Source: Woeseiaceae bacterium (GTDB taxonomy: Bacteria > Pseudomonadota > Gammaproteobacteria > Steroidobacterales > Woeseiaceae). Taken from it: a stretch of DNA of 9,220 nucleotides. Where the stretch lies: NCBI GenBank assembly GCA_013138675.1, contig WTCH01000258.1, positions 1-9,220 on the forward strand, written 5' to 3'. Each line of letters starts with the position of its first letter. Position 1 is the stretch's first letter. This document shows positions 1 through 6,474 of this stretch, piece after piece. Position numbers and translations under genes: made by a program. The notes under the pieces were generated by a model. It saw only the letters and a program-made list of their open reading frames with translations. It ran no database searches and was not told where the DNA came from.

Positions 1-671
1 GTCAATCCTGCCTCAGTTAAATCATCGATTTTCTTCGGGTTGTTGGTCAGCAGTCGAAACGCACCATCACCCCGAAAATGTTTGATCAACGCGGCCGCAT
101 CGCTGAAATCCCGCGAGTCATCCGGAAGGCCGAGTGAGCGATTTGCCTGGTAAGTGTCTTCACCGCCATCTTGTAACAGGTAAGTTGCCGCTTTCGCCCA
201 TAAGCCAATGCCACGGCCTTCATGACCTGACATGTAAATGAGCATACCGCCCTGCTCGTCCTGATTGATCAGATTAATTGCCGACTGAAACTGCGGCCCG
301 CACTCACAACGCTGCGAGCCGAAAACATCGCCGGTCATGCAGCTCGAATGCACACGTATCAGCGGATTGGTCCACCCTGCCGGATCACCGACGAGCAATA
401 CACTGTTAACGGCCATTGACGAGGCCAGCTCGGCAAAAGACTGCTGCCCATGCTTCGCGCGTAACTCGGCAGCGAGATCTTCGATCTTCGTCAATTCAGT
501 GTTGCGAACCGTGGCATACCACTGCACATCGATGTGCTGTTCGCCAATCTGCAACGGCATTGGAATCGGCCCTAATGCGCTGATCGTGCCAGTTCCGTTG
601 CGGTCGATACGGAACAACTTGCCGGCCTCAACAAGACGTTGTCGGACACTTGGATCAATGTAGGTAAACAT
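1..671 (-). CDS. ribA: GTP cyclohydrolase II (RibA-like), 3' end cut by window edge
   Basis: The family converts GTP to 2,5-diamino-6-ribosylamino-pyrimidinone 5'-phosphate with release of formate and pyrophosphate, the first step of riboflavin synthesis in the cytoplasm. Translated from the ATG at 671, 223 residues are visible before the edge. The zinc-binding pattern C-x10-C-x-C is at C111, C122 and C124 (SSCMTGD...RCECG). The HEGRGIGL loop is around 150-157, and the residues equivalent to the catalytic Tyr and Arg of E. coli RibA appear as Y164 (KAATYLLQ) and R187 (DDSRDF). The conserved LLTNNPKK stretch is at 207-214. The first Cys sits at 111 rather than 54 as in E. coli, so there is an N-terminal extension plus an insertion of roughly 25-30 residues near 61-88. 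No clear Shine-Dalgarno precedes the ATG, and the upstream ATG is out of frame. No other riboflavin gene is visible, so a specialised paralogue is possible. The family call is firm; the pathway role is inferred. Confidence 0.88.
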   Translation of the reverse strand, partial: MFTYIDPSVRQRLVEAGKLFRIDRNGTGTISALGPIPMPLQIGEQHIDVQWYATVRNTELTKIEDLAAELRAKHGQQSFAELASSMAVNSVLLVGDPAGWTNPLIRVHSSCMTGDVFGSQRCECGPQFQSAINLINQDEQGGMLIYMSGHEGRGIGLWAKAATYLLQDGGEDTYQANRSLGLPDDSRDFSDAAALIKHFRGDGAFRLLTNNPKKIDDLTEAGL

Positions 672-692
672 AGCGGCCGCATTATGAACGAA

Positions 693-708
693 TGTGACGC
701 ATTTCACT
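693..708. promoter_or_regulatory. CRP-like binding site (candidate)
   Basis: The sequence TGTGA-CGCATT-TCACT matches the CRP/Vfr consensus TGTGA-N6-TCACA at nine of ten core positions, and AA and TT flank it as in strong sites. Its centre, about 700.5, lies near -42 relative to the predicted start of the TetR-operon promoter, the spacing of a class II activator site. It is also about 30 bp upstream of the RibA-like start codon. The match is seen directly; function is inferred. Confidence 0.4.
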
Positions 709-736
709 TGCTGACCCACGAGTCATTAACTATACT
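708..736 (+). promoter_or_regulatory. Sigma70-like promoter of the TetR-efflux operon
   Basis: A -35 hexamer TTGCTG (708-713) and a -10 hexamer TATACT (731-736) are separated by exactly 17 bp, which predicts a start near 743. The -10 box differs from consensus at one position and the -35 box is weak, which fits an activator-assisted promoter. It faces the TetR gene starting at 772. The dyad at 739-756 covers the predicted start site. Confidence 0.5.
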
Positions 737-738
737 CT

Positions 739-756
739 ACTGACTCACCAGTCAGT
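739..756. promoter_or_regulatory. Probable TetR-family operator (dyad)
   Basis: ACTGACT-CACC-AGTCAGT is a perfect 7-bp inverted repeat with a 4-bp spacer, located between the -10 box and the TetR start codon. A further AGTCA half-site lies upstream at 721-725, so the -10 region is bracketed by three copies of the same half-site. TetR-family repressors commonly autoregulate through dyads of this size beside their own gene. That this TetR binds here is inferred from position. Confidence 0.6.
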
Positions 757-771
757 AAGGTCTGTGAACGC

Positions 772-1389
772 ATGCCAGAACCCCGTTTCCGCCGTCGCAA
801 GGAAGACCGACCCCAGGAAATAACTGAGGCCGCGCTGGCCGCATTCGCCGAAAAAGGCTACGCGGCGACCAAAGTTGATGAAGTCGCGAAACGTGCTGGC
901 GTCAGCAAGGGCCTCCTGTACCTGTACTTCAAAACCAAGGAAGACCTGTTCAAAGCCGTCATCCGCAGCTTCGTTGTGCCCAAGATCGACGAGCTAACGG
1001 CCATCATTGACAGTTCTGAGCTGACGAGCGAAGAGTTTTTGCGCGGCCCGTTTCTGGACTTCGTGAAGACCTTGCCCGGCTCCCCCATCAGCGTTCTTGT
1101 TCGGCTTATGATCTCGGAGGGTCCGAAGCATCCGGACCTGTTGCAGTTCTATTGGGAGAACGTTGTGTCTCGCGGTCTTGTTGCGCTCAATGTAATTCTC
1201 GAACGCGGTATCGAGACCGGTGAGTTCCGACGTTGCGTTGTTCATGACTTACCGCACCTGTTCGTTATGCCCGTCTTGTTCTCGGTGATTTTCAAATTGC
1301 TGTTCGAAAAACACTGTCCTGATACTGACCAATTGATCGAGGCGCAGATCGACTTACTGATTGCGCACATGAAAGGAGAAATAGAATGA
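772..1389 (+). CDS. TetR/AcrR-family transcriptional regulator (CecR-like position)
   Basis: This is a 205-residue DNA-binding repressor of usual TetR length. The N-terminal helix-turn-helix domain spans about residues 14-61, with recognition-helix region VSKGLLYLYFKTKEDLF at 44-60, a typical TetR signature. The remainder is a helical ligand-binding and dimerisation domain. An arginine- and lysine-rich N-terminus (RFRRRKEDR) precedes the domain, as is common in the family. It is the first gene of the operon and its ATGA overlaps the membrane-fusion gene, so it is likely co-expressed with the exporter it controls. In E. coli the TetR regulator CecR (YbiH) is encoded with YbhGFSR, and the arrangement here is analogous. 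The ligand cannot be predicted. An AAGG at 757-760 is a weak, rather distant ribosome-binding site for the ATG at 772. Confidence 0.9.
   Translation: MPEPRFRRRKEDRPQEITEAALAAFAEKGYAATKVDEVAKRAGVSKGLLYLYFKTKEDLFKAVIRSFVVPKIDELTAIIDSSELTSEEFLRGPFLDFVKTLPGSPISVLVRLMISEGPKHPDLLQFYWENVVSRGLVALNVILERGIETGEFRRCVVHDLPHLFVMPVLFSVIFKLLFEKHCPDTDQLIEAQIDLLIAHMKGEIE
1373..1378 (+). promoter_or_regulatory. Ribosome-binding site of the membrane-fusion gene
   Basis: AAGGAG lies 7 bp upstream of the ATG at 1386, inside the last codons of the TetR gene. It is the best Shine-Dalgarno in the operon and supports the ATGA-overlap start, so the exporter genes may be translated more strongly than the regulator. Confidence 0.75.
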
Positions 1390-2354
1390 ATTCCCGGCGC
1401 CACTGGCTACTCATTGCGGGTGCACTCGCGCTCGCCGCTTGCGACGCCTCGACCAGCGACAACCGTATCGTTGGCGAACTCGCTTCGGACAGGATCGAAC
1501 TCACCGCTGAGTTTGCAGAACCGATCACGGAAATACTGGTTGCCGAAGGCGAAGTCGTGTCGGCCGGTCAGGTACTGGTGCGTCAGGACGCATCGCGCGC
1601 CGATGCACGCCTGGATGAAGCGGACGCAGCGCTGGGTCAGGCGCAGGCTCGTCTCGACGAACTGGTCCGCGGGCCTCGCAGTGAGCAAATATCTGCCGCC
1701 CGGGCGAGTGTTGAAGGCGCCAAAGATGATTTGGCGTTTCGCCGCTCCGACTATGCTCGGGTGCAGGAAATCTTCGGCAAGAACCTTGCATCAGAAGAGC
1801 TGCTCGATCGCGCCAAGGCGGCACTGGATGGCGCGCAGTCCAATGACAAACTGCGTCGTGCGCAACTCCAGGAATTGCTGACGGGCACGACGGTTGAAGA
1901 ACTTGCGCAGGCCGAGAACGTCGTGAAGCAGGCCGCATCACGTCGTGACTTGCTCGCTGTAGACGTTGCGCGCCACGACATTATTGCTCCTGTCGACGGT
2001 GTCGTCGACAGCCGGTTATTCGAACTGGGTGAACGACCAACGCCGGGCCAGCCAGCGCTCATCATGCTGCCGGGCGAACAGCCGCATGCACGCGTCTATG
2101 TACCCGAGCATTTGCGCGTGCACATCGGTGTTGGCATGCCGGCCGTCATTTATGTCGACGGACTGGAGAGTGGCATCGACGGCCGCGTCCGCTGGGTCGC
2201 CTCTGAAGCGGCATTCACGCCCTACTATGCATTGACCGAGCGTGATCGTGGTCACCTGACGTATCTCGCCAAGATCGATATTGCCGAAGACCATGAGCGC
2301 CTGCCCGACGGTGTGCCGGTCGAAGTAGATCTGCTCCTGGATGACAGCAAATGA
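1386..2354 (+). CDS. HlyD/YbhG-like membrane-fusion lipoprotein
   Basis: This is the periplasmic adaptor of an ABC exporter, 322 residues long. The N-terminus is a lipoprotein signal: basic RR at 4-5, a hydrophobic stretch, and the lipobox LAAC with C19 as the acylated cysteine. Asp at +2 (D20) is the known Lol-avoidance residue, so inner-membrane anchoring is predicted. A first biotinyl-lipoyl half lies at about 29-68 (VAEGEVVSAGQVL). A long Ala/Glu/Arg-rich coiled-coil hairpin spans about 69-190, a second lipoyl half follows at about 194-228 (HDIIAPVDGVVDS), and a beta-barrel region runs to the end. At the hairpin tip R125-x3-I129-x6-S136 has the spacing of the TolC-docking RLS motif of AcrA. 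Similarity to E. coli YbhG runs through the protein, including the C-terminal EAAFTP segment. It overlaps the genes on both sides by ATGA. No outer-membrane TolC gene is encoded nearby. Confidence 0.88.
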   Translation: MNSRRHWLLIAGALALAACDASTSDNRIVGELASDRIELTAEFAEPITEILVAEGEVVSAGQVLVRQDASRADARLDEADAALGQAQARLDELVRGPRSEQISAARASVEGAKDDLAFRRSDYARVQEIFGKNLASEELLDRAKAALDGAQSNDKLRRAQLQELLTGTTVEELAQAENVVKQAASRRDLLAVDVARHDIIAPVDGVVDSRLFELGERPTPGQPALIMLPGEQPHARVYVPEHLRVHIGVGMPAVIYVDGLESGIDGRVRWVASEAAFTPYYALTERDRGHLTYLAKIDIAEDHERLPDGVPVEVDLLLDDSK

Positions 2355-3292
2355 ATGACGAACTCGCCATTCGTGCACGCGGCCTGAGCAAGCACTTCGG
2401 CAGCCTGCGCGCCGTCGACCGCCTGGACCTGGACGTTCCAAAGGCGTCAATCTATGGCTTCCTCGGACCAAACGGGTGCGGGAAATCGACGACCATTCGC
2501 ATGCTTTGCGGATTGCTGACACCGACCGAAGGCAACGCTGACGTCTTGGGTTATCACGTGCCGGATCAATCCAAAGAGCTCAAACCGAAAATCGGCTACA
2601 TGACGCAGAAGTTCTCGCTGTTTGGCGACTTGACCGTCGCTGAGAATCTGCAGTTCATCGCCGAGATCTACTCGGTGCCGGCTGCGAATCGCAAGCCGCG
2701 CATTGACGAACTCCTGGAAAAATACGACCTGACCGAGCAATACAAGCAATTCGCCAGAACGATGAGTGGCGGCCAGAAGCAGCGCCTCGCACTGGCCTGT
2801 GCTGTTTTGCACCATCCGGACCTGTTGTTACTCGATGAGCCCACCAGCGCAGTAGACCCGCAGAGTCGACGCGACTTCTGGGCTAACCTGTTCCGCCTTG
2901 CCGAAGGCGGCACGACGATCCTCGTGTCGACGCATTACATGGATGAGGCAGAACGCTGCCACAAGCTGGCTATTCTCGATCATGGCGTTAAGGTCGCAGA
3001 CGGCACGCCGCAGGAGTTGCAGGACAGTACCGGCATGATCATCGTCGAAGTGCTCGCCGATGATCCTTACCGCGCACAAACCGTAATCAAACGAATTCCT
3101 GTCGTCGCGAGTGTGACACAACTCGGCATCCGACTGCGTGTCCTGATTCCCGAATCGGTTGGCGATGCCCTGGAACTCGTCGATCGAAATCTGAGAAAGC
3201 AAAACATCACGGCAGAGACGCGCATCGCGCATGCCACGCTTGAAGACGTCTTTGTCGCGGTCACGCTGAAACCCGAGCAACGCGCGGCATGA
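2351..3292 (+). CDS. ABC transporter ATP-binding protein, drug-export (DrrA/YbhF-like) type
   Basis: This 313-residue cytoplasmic ATPase powers the exporter. All nucleotide-binding motifs are intact: Walker A GPNGCGKST at 39-47, Q-loop Gln at 86 (GYMTQ), signature MSGGQKQRLALA at 138-149, Walker B LLLLDEP at 158-164, D-loop SAVDP at 166-170 and the switch histidine H195 (VSTHYMDEA). A C-terminal extension of about 90 residues after the nucleotide-binding domain is usual for DrrA-type ATPases. E. coli YbhF carries two ATPase domains in one chain of over 550 residues. Here there is one, so a homodimer is expected. It starts within the stop of the membrane-fusion gene (ATGA) with only a weak GGAT-like element upstream, which suggests translational coupling. 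The substrate is unknown. Confidence 0.93.
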   Translation: MNDELAIRARGLSKHFGSLRAVDRLDLDVPKASIYGFLGPNGCGKSTTIRMLCGLLTPTEGNADVLGYHVPDQSKELKPKIGYMTQKFSLFGDLTVAENLQFIAEIYSVPAANRKPRIDELLEKYDLTEQYKQFARTMSGGQKQRLALACAVLHHPDLLLLDEPTSAVDPQSRRDFWANLFRLAEGGTTILVSTHYMDEAERCHKLAILDHGVKVADGTPQELQDSTGMIIVEVLADDPYRAQTVIKRIPVVASVTQLGIRLRVLIPESVGDALELVDRNLRKQNITAETRIAHATLEDVFVAVTLKPEQRAA

Positions 3293-4386
3293 AATCTCTC
3301 TCACGACTCATGGCGATCACGCGCAAAGAGGTGCGCCAGTTGCGGCGCGATCGCCTGACTTTCGCAATGATAATTGGCATGCCGTTGATGCAAATCCTGA
3401 TGTTCGGCTACGCAATCAACACCGATGTCCGTAACCTCAAGACCGCAGTCGCGGACGAGGCAAACACACACCTGTCGCGTGAATTTATCGCCCAGATTGG
3501 TGAAACGCAGGTCGCGCTCGTTCAGCAACGGGTGGACTCCGTTGCGGACCTCGAGGAACTTCTGCGCACTGGCGATATCTCCATCGGCATCTCGATCCCG
3601 CCCGACTTCGATCGCCGTGTTATCGATCCCAATCGTGCGGCCGCCCATATTCTCGTCGACGGCAGCGACCCCACCGTGCTCGGCGTTGCCAATCAGTTGC
3701 GCAACATGCCGGTTGCATTCGATTCCAACCGCCAGGAGAAAGAACACTCGGCGATCGAAGTCCGGCCTTATTACAACCCGGAGCGCCGCACCCCGGTGAA
3801 CATCGTGCCCGGCCTCATGGGCGTTATTCTTACGATGACCATGATGATCTTCACGGCCGTCGCCATCGTTCGCGAACGCGAGCTCGGCAACCTCGAGTTA
3901 CTCATCAATACGCCGGTCACATCGGCCGAACTCATGATCGGCAAGATCCTTCCGTACATTGCGATCGGGCTGGTACAACTCGCTCTGATACTCGCGATTG
4001 GTGATCTGCTGTTTGATGTGCCAGTGCGCGGCAGCGTTCTGGACCTGTATATCGCTGCCAGTTTCTTTATCGCGGCCAATCTCGCGCTGGGATTGTTCGT
4101 ATCAACGATGGTCAGTACACAGTTTCAGGCCATGCAGGCGACTTTTTTCCTCATGATGCCGTCAATCCTGTTGTCAGGATTTATGTTTCCGTTCGACGGC
4201 ATGCCGGTCGCGGCACAATACATTGGCGAGGCATTGCCAATCACTCATTTCATTCGTCTGACACGCGGCATCATGCTGCGCGAAGCGTCGTTAGGCGACA
4301 TGCCTTTCGCTCTGATTTACCTGGGGTCTTTTGCATTCGTCGCGATGACAGCTGCGGCCATGCGGTTCTCGAAGCGGCTGGATTAG
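3289..4386 (+). CDS. ABC-2 type transporter permease (YbhS-like)
   Basis: This 365-residue inner-membrane permease partners the ATPase just upstream. It has a cytoplasmic amphipathic start containing RKEVRQLRRDR, then TM1 at about 24-43. A periplasmic domain of about 125 residues follows (44-168), then five more membrane segments at about 170-194, 218-242, 252-275, 284-303 and 338-358. The segment between TM2 and TM3, RERELGNLELLINTPVTSAE (195-214), is the conserved ABC-2 cytoplasmic coupling region. Similarity to E. coli YbhS includes the C-terminal KRLD and the PSILLSGFMF block at 291-300. E. coli has a second permease gene (ybhR) after ybhS; here the gene ends in a REP pair, so the transporter is probably a permease homodimer. 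The start overlaps the ATPase stop by ATGA with no clear Shine-Dalgarno. Confidence 0.92.
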   Translation: MKSLSRLMAITRKEVRQLRRDRLTFAMIIGMPLMQILMFGYAINTDVRNLKTAVADEANTHLSREFIAQIGETQVALVQQRVDSVADLEELLRTGDISIGISIPPDFDRRVIDPNRAAAHILVDGSDPTVLGVANQLRNMPVAFDSNRQEKEHSAIEVRPYYNPERRTPVNIVPGLMGVILTMTMMIFTAVAIVRERELGNLELLINTPVTSAELMIGKILPYIAIGLVQLALILAIGDLLFDVPVRGSVLDLYIAASFFIAANLALGLFVSTMVSTQFQAMQATFFLMMPSILLSGFMFPFDGMPVAAQYIGEALPITHFIRLTRGIMLREASLGDMPFALIYLGSFAFVAMTAAAMRFSKRLD

Positions 4387-4388
4387 GC

Positions 4389-4411
4389 GTCGCGGCTAAA
4401 GCCGCTCCTAC
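4389..4411 (-). repeat. REP palindrome, GTAG-headed (copy 1)
   Basis: Read on the minus strand the element begins GTAGGAGCGG and forms the stem-loop GCGGC-TTTA-GCCGC before ending GAC. The GTAG head beside an imperfect GC-rich palindrome is the hallmark of REPs mobilised by RAYT (TnpA-REP) enzymes in Pseudomonas, Stenotrophomonas and relatives. It starts 3 bp after the permease stop. It could stabilise or terminate the efflux mRNA, though no T-run follows. Confidence 0.8.
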
Positions 4412-4436
4412 AGTCGCCTTCGGCACCCCGCTTCGC

Positions 4437-4460
4437 TTCGCGGGCATGGCCCGCTCCTAC
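4437..4460 (-). repeat. REP palindrome, GTAG-headed (copy 2)
   Basis: This is a second element in direct orientation to copy 1, with the identical minus-strand head GTAGGAGCGG and the stem GCGGG-CCATG-CCCGC. It lies 26 bp from copy 1 and abuts the antiporter stop codon at 4463-4465. Together the two copies fill the whole 76-bp convergent intergenic space. The loop and lower stem differ from copy 1, so this is a diverged subtype rather than a recent tandem duplication. Confidence 0.75.
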
Positions 4461-4462
4461 AG

Positions 4463-5767
4463 TTACGGGGTACTTTTCTCGTAGTTTGGATCCCGCGGTT
4501 GCGTCGCCTTGAGGTAGTACGGTTTCCACCAGGTGATTGTGATCGGCACGAGGATATTCAGGAAGAATGCCGTAATCATCAATGTAAAGAACGCTTCGCG
4601 ATTCAGGATACTGTGTTGGACGTAAGCAATGTCGATAACCACGAACGCGAGCTCCGCTCGGCCTAGCATGCCGAAGCCGATCATCAGGCTTTCCGCAAAG
4701 TTCATACCGCTCGTGTAGCGCGCCGCCAGGCCGGCCGACAATACCTGGAACACGGCAATGCCAATAGTCATCGCGATAACGTACGGCATGATATCGGTGA
4801 GCAGATCCCAATCGAACAGGATCTTCGTGCCGAGGTCGACGAAGAATACCGGTCCGACCCAGCAGAAAGCCGCGTTGTCGACGATGCGCTTTGTCTCGGC
4901 GTAGACGTTGAACTCGACGGGCCTCCCAAACTCGTCGATCGTTCGTGTCTTGAGCTGAAAATGCTCCTCGCGAACAATCAGGCCAGCCATGTAGGCGCCA
5001 ACCGCCGGATGGAAACCGAAATAGTGTGCCAGCAATCCCACTGCCAGTGCAGCCAGCAAGATGGCCAGCGTCGCGTACTTGCCTTTATCGAAGGTCAGGT
5101 AGGTCTGCAGGCTCAGGTGTTGCAGCCACGGCACCCGTTTCAGCCATTTCGCGTGACTGCGCGGGAATATCCACACGCCAATGAGCGACACGATGACGAA
5201 GAACATCACAGCCTTGCCCGCCGTGGTTACAGCGCTGAGCAGCGTAAATGTCTCCTCGCCAGCGGCGAGCGGTACGACAATGGCGACCATGATGAGCGCG
5301 CCGATGTCGTCAATCACCGCGGACGTCATGATGCGCAGCGCGACAATCGAGTTCTGCAGCCCGAGGCTTTGCAGCGACACCATGGTCAGCGAAACCGCGG
5401 TGGCGGTCATTGCGAGACCGCACATCAGTGCAATGTTCGGGTCGTCCCAGACGTAATCGGCAATGACGTAAGCCACAGCGAATGGCGCCAGCGCACCGAA
5501 CAGGGCAATACCCCAACTTCGCTTGACGCTGGCCAGAAAATTGTCGGTGGACTCCTCGAAGCCCAGCGCAAACATGATGAAAATGATACCGAGCTCGGCG
5601 AAAACGCGAATAAAGGCGCCACTTTCGGCCGGCAAGATGCCGATATTGGCGAGCAGGCTGCCAAGGAACAGAAAGTACAGAACCGGCGTCAGGCGCGTCG
5701 CCTTTGCCAGTACGACGGCACCGAATACGGCTGCCCAGATGATCGCCAGGTGAGCTAAAGGGTCCAT
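4463..5767 (-). CDS. CPA2-family cation/proton antiporter
   Basis: This 434-residue integral inner-membrane protein probably exchanges Na+ or K+ for protons. About 12 hydrophobic segments span residues 5-412. The adjacent acidic pair D153-D154 within TSAVIDDIGAL corresponds to the ion-binding DD motif of electrogenic NhaA/NapA-type antiporters. TATAVSLTM (121-129) is the unwound-helix region that precedes it, and GMLGRAELAFVV (366-377) is the conserved late-helix motif with R370 and E372. It ends shortly after the last membrane helix with a short cytoplasmic tail, so the TrkA/RCK regulatory domains of KefB/KefC-like proteins are absent. It is monocistronic, convergent with the efflux operon and divergent from the response regulator. 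No strong Shine-Dalgarno precedes the ATG at 5767. Ion specificity cannot be told from sequence. Confidence 0.87.
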   Translation of the reverse strand: MDPLAHLAIIWAAVFGAVVLAKATRLTPVLYFLFLGSLLANIGILPAESGAFIRVFAELGIIFIMFALGFEESTDNFLASVKRSWGIALFGALAPFAVAYVIADYVWDDPNIALMCGLAMTATAVSLTMVSLQSLGLQNSIVALRIMTSAVIDDIGALIMVAIVVPLAAGEETFTLLSAVTTAGKAVMFFVIVSLIGVWIFPRSHAKWLKRVPWLQHLSLQTYLTFDKGKYATLAILLAALAVGLLAHYFGFHPAVGAYMAGLIVREEHFQLKTRTIDEFGRPVEFNVYAETKRIVDNAAFCWVGPVFFVDLGTKILFDWDLLTDIMPYVIAMTIGIAVFQVLSAGLAARYTSGMNFAESLMIGFGMLGRAELAFVVIDIAYVQHSILNREAFFTLMITAFFLNILVPITITWWKPYYLKATQPRDPNYEKSTP

Positions 5768-5851
5768 TTGGTCAGTTCAATCATCTCTCAGACTCGCAAA
5801 ATTGCGGCCATTCTGGTCCAATCAGCACCAGACTGGCTGTACCCGGATATT

Positions 5852-6466
5852 ATGACTCAGAATCAGGACGAACTACCCACCGTTTTTATCGTCGATGACG
5901 ACCCTGCGATACGCTTCGCGATGCAGGCATTGATGGACTCGGTCAATATAGAGCACGAGATCTTCGCGTCAGGCGACGAGTTTCTCGAGAATGCAGACGA
6001 CCATCGTGCCGGCTGCCTGGTACTCGATATCCGTATGCCGGGCCTCGGTGGCCTCGAGCTGCAGGAAGAGCTGCTTAAGCGTGACAGTACGCTACCGATT
6101 ATATTTATCACGGGTCATGGCGATGTACCGATGGCCGTCGACGCGATGCAAAAAGGCGCCGTTGACTTCATTCAGAAGCCATTTCGCGACCAGGACCTGC
6201 TCGACCGCATTCGTGAGGCGCTCAAGACCGATCAGGAACGTCGCGAGGAACAGAAAAAACACGCGGAAGTCGCTGAGCGGCTTGCACGATTGACGAATCG
6301 CGAACGCGAGGTCTTTGATCTGGTCGTGACTGGCAAACCGAATAAGGTTATCGCTTACGAACTCGGGGTGAGTCAGCGTACGGTGGAAATCCACCGCGCC
6401 AGGGTCATGGAGAAAATGCAGGCAAGGTCATTAGCTGACCTCGTCAAGATGCATATGACGGCGTAG
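5852..6466 (+). CDS. FixJ-type two-component response regulator
   Basis: This 204-residue transcription factor has an N-terminal receiver domain and a C-terminal LuxR/FixJ DNA-binding domain. In the receiver (about 9-122) the acidic pocket is D15-D17, the phosphoacceptor is D59 (VLDIRMPG), and the switch Thr and conserved Lys are T87 and K109 (QKPF). A charged linker at about 124-143 (DQERREEQKKHAEVAERL) leads to the four-helix HTH at 146-203, with LTNREREVFDLVVTGKPNKV and the recognition region VSQRTVEIHRARVM. I chose the ATG at 5852 because the receiver domain begins right after it. An in-frame TTG at 5768 would add 28 residues with no family similarity and would abut the antiporter start. 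No histidine kinase is visible in the window. The gene is convergent with the DksA-like gene, only 8 bp separating the stop codons. Confidence 0.9.
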   Translation: MTQNQDELPTVFIVDDDPAIRFAMQALMDSVNIEHEIFASGDEFLENADDHRAGCLVLDIRMPGLGGLELQEELLKRDSTLPIIFITGHGDVPMAVDAMQKGAVDFIQKPFRDQDLLDRIREALKTDQERREEQKKHAEVAERLARLTNREREVFDLVVTGKPNKVIAYELGVSQRTVEIHRARVMEKMQARSLADLVKMHMTA

Positions 6467-6474
6467 CCCGCCGC

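Noticed and set aside
337..663. Open frame on the plus strand opposite the RibA-like gene
   Set aside because: It is antisense to conserved zinc-site and catalytic coding sequence, has no family signature and no ribosome-binding site.
680..690. CATAAT-like -10 box for the RibA-like gene
   Set aside because: No acceptable -35 element lies 16-18 bp upstream, and the box sits only about 11 bp from the start codon, leaving almost no leader.
4389..4460. Possible CRISPR-like repeat pair
   Set aside because: There are only two units of unequal sequence, each a palindrome with a GTAG head. This is a REP doublet, with no array and no cas genes.
4383..4811. Minus-strand frame reading through the REP pair into the antiporter 3' end
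   Set aside because: It is in a different frame from the antiporter and runs through the repeats; the translation is low-quality and Arg/Gly/His-rich.
4961..5758. Long open frame on the plus strand opposite the antiporter
   Set aside because: Its translation is rich in Gln, Arg and His with no hydrophobic core or recognisable motif, and it lies entirely antisense to a well-supported membrane protein. It is a coding shadow.
5768..5851. TTG start extending the FixJ-type regulator by 28 residues
   Set aside because: The extension has no similarity to receiver domains and would begin immediately beside the antiporter start codon. The ATG at 5852 is at the normal family position.
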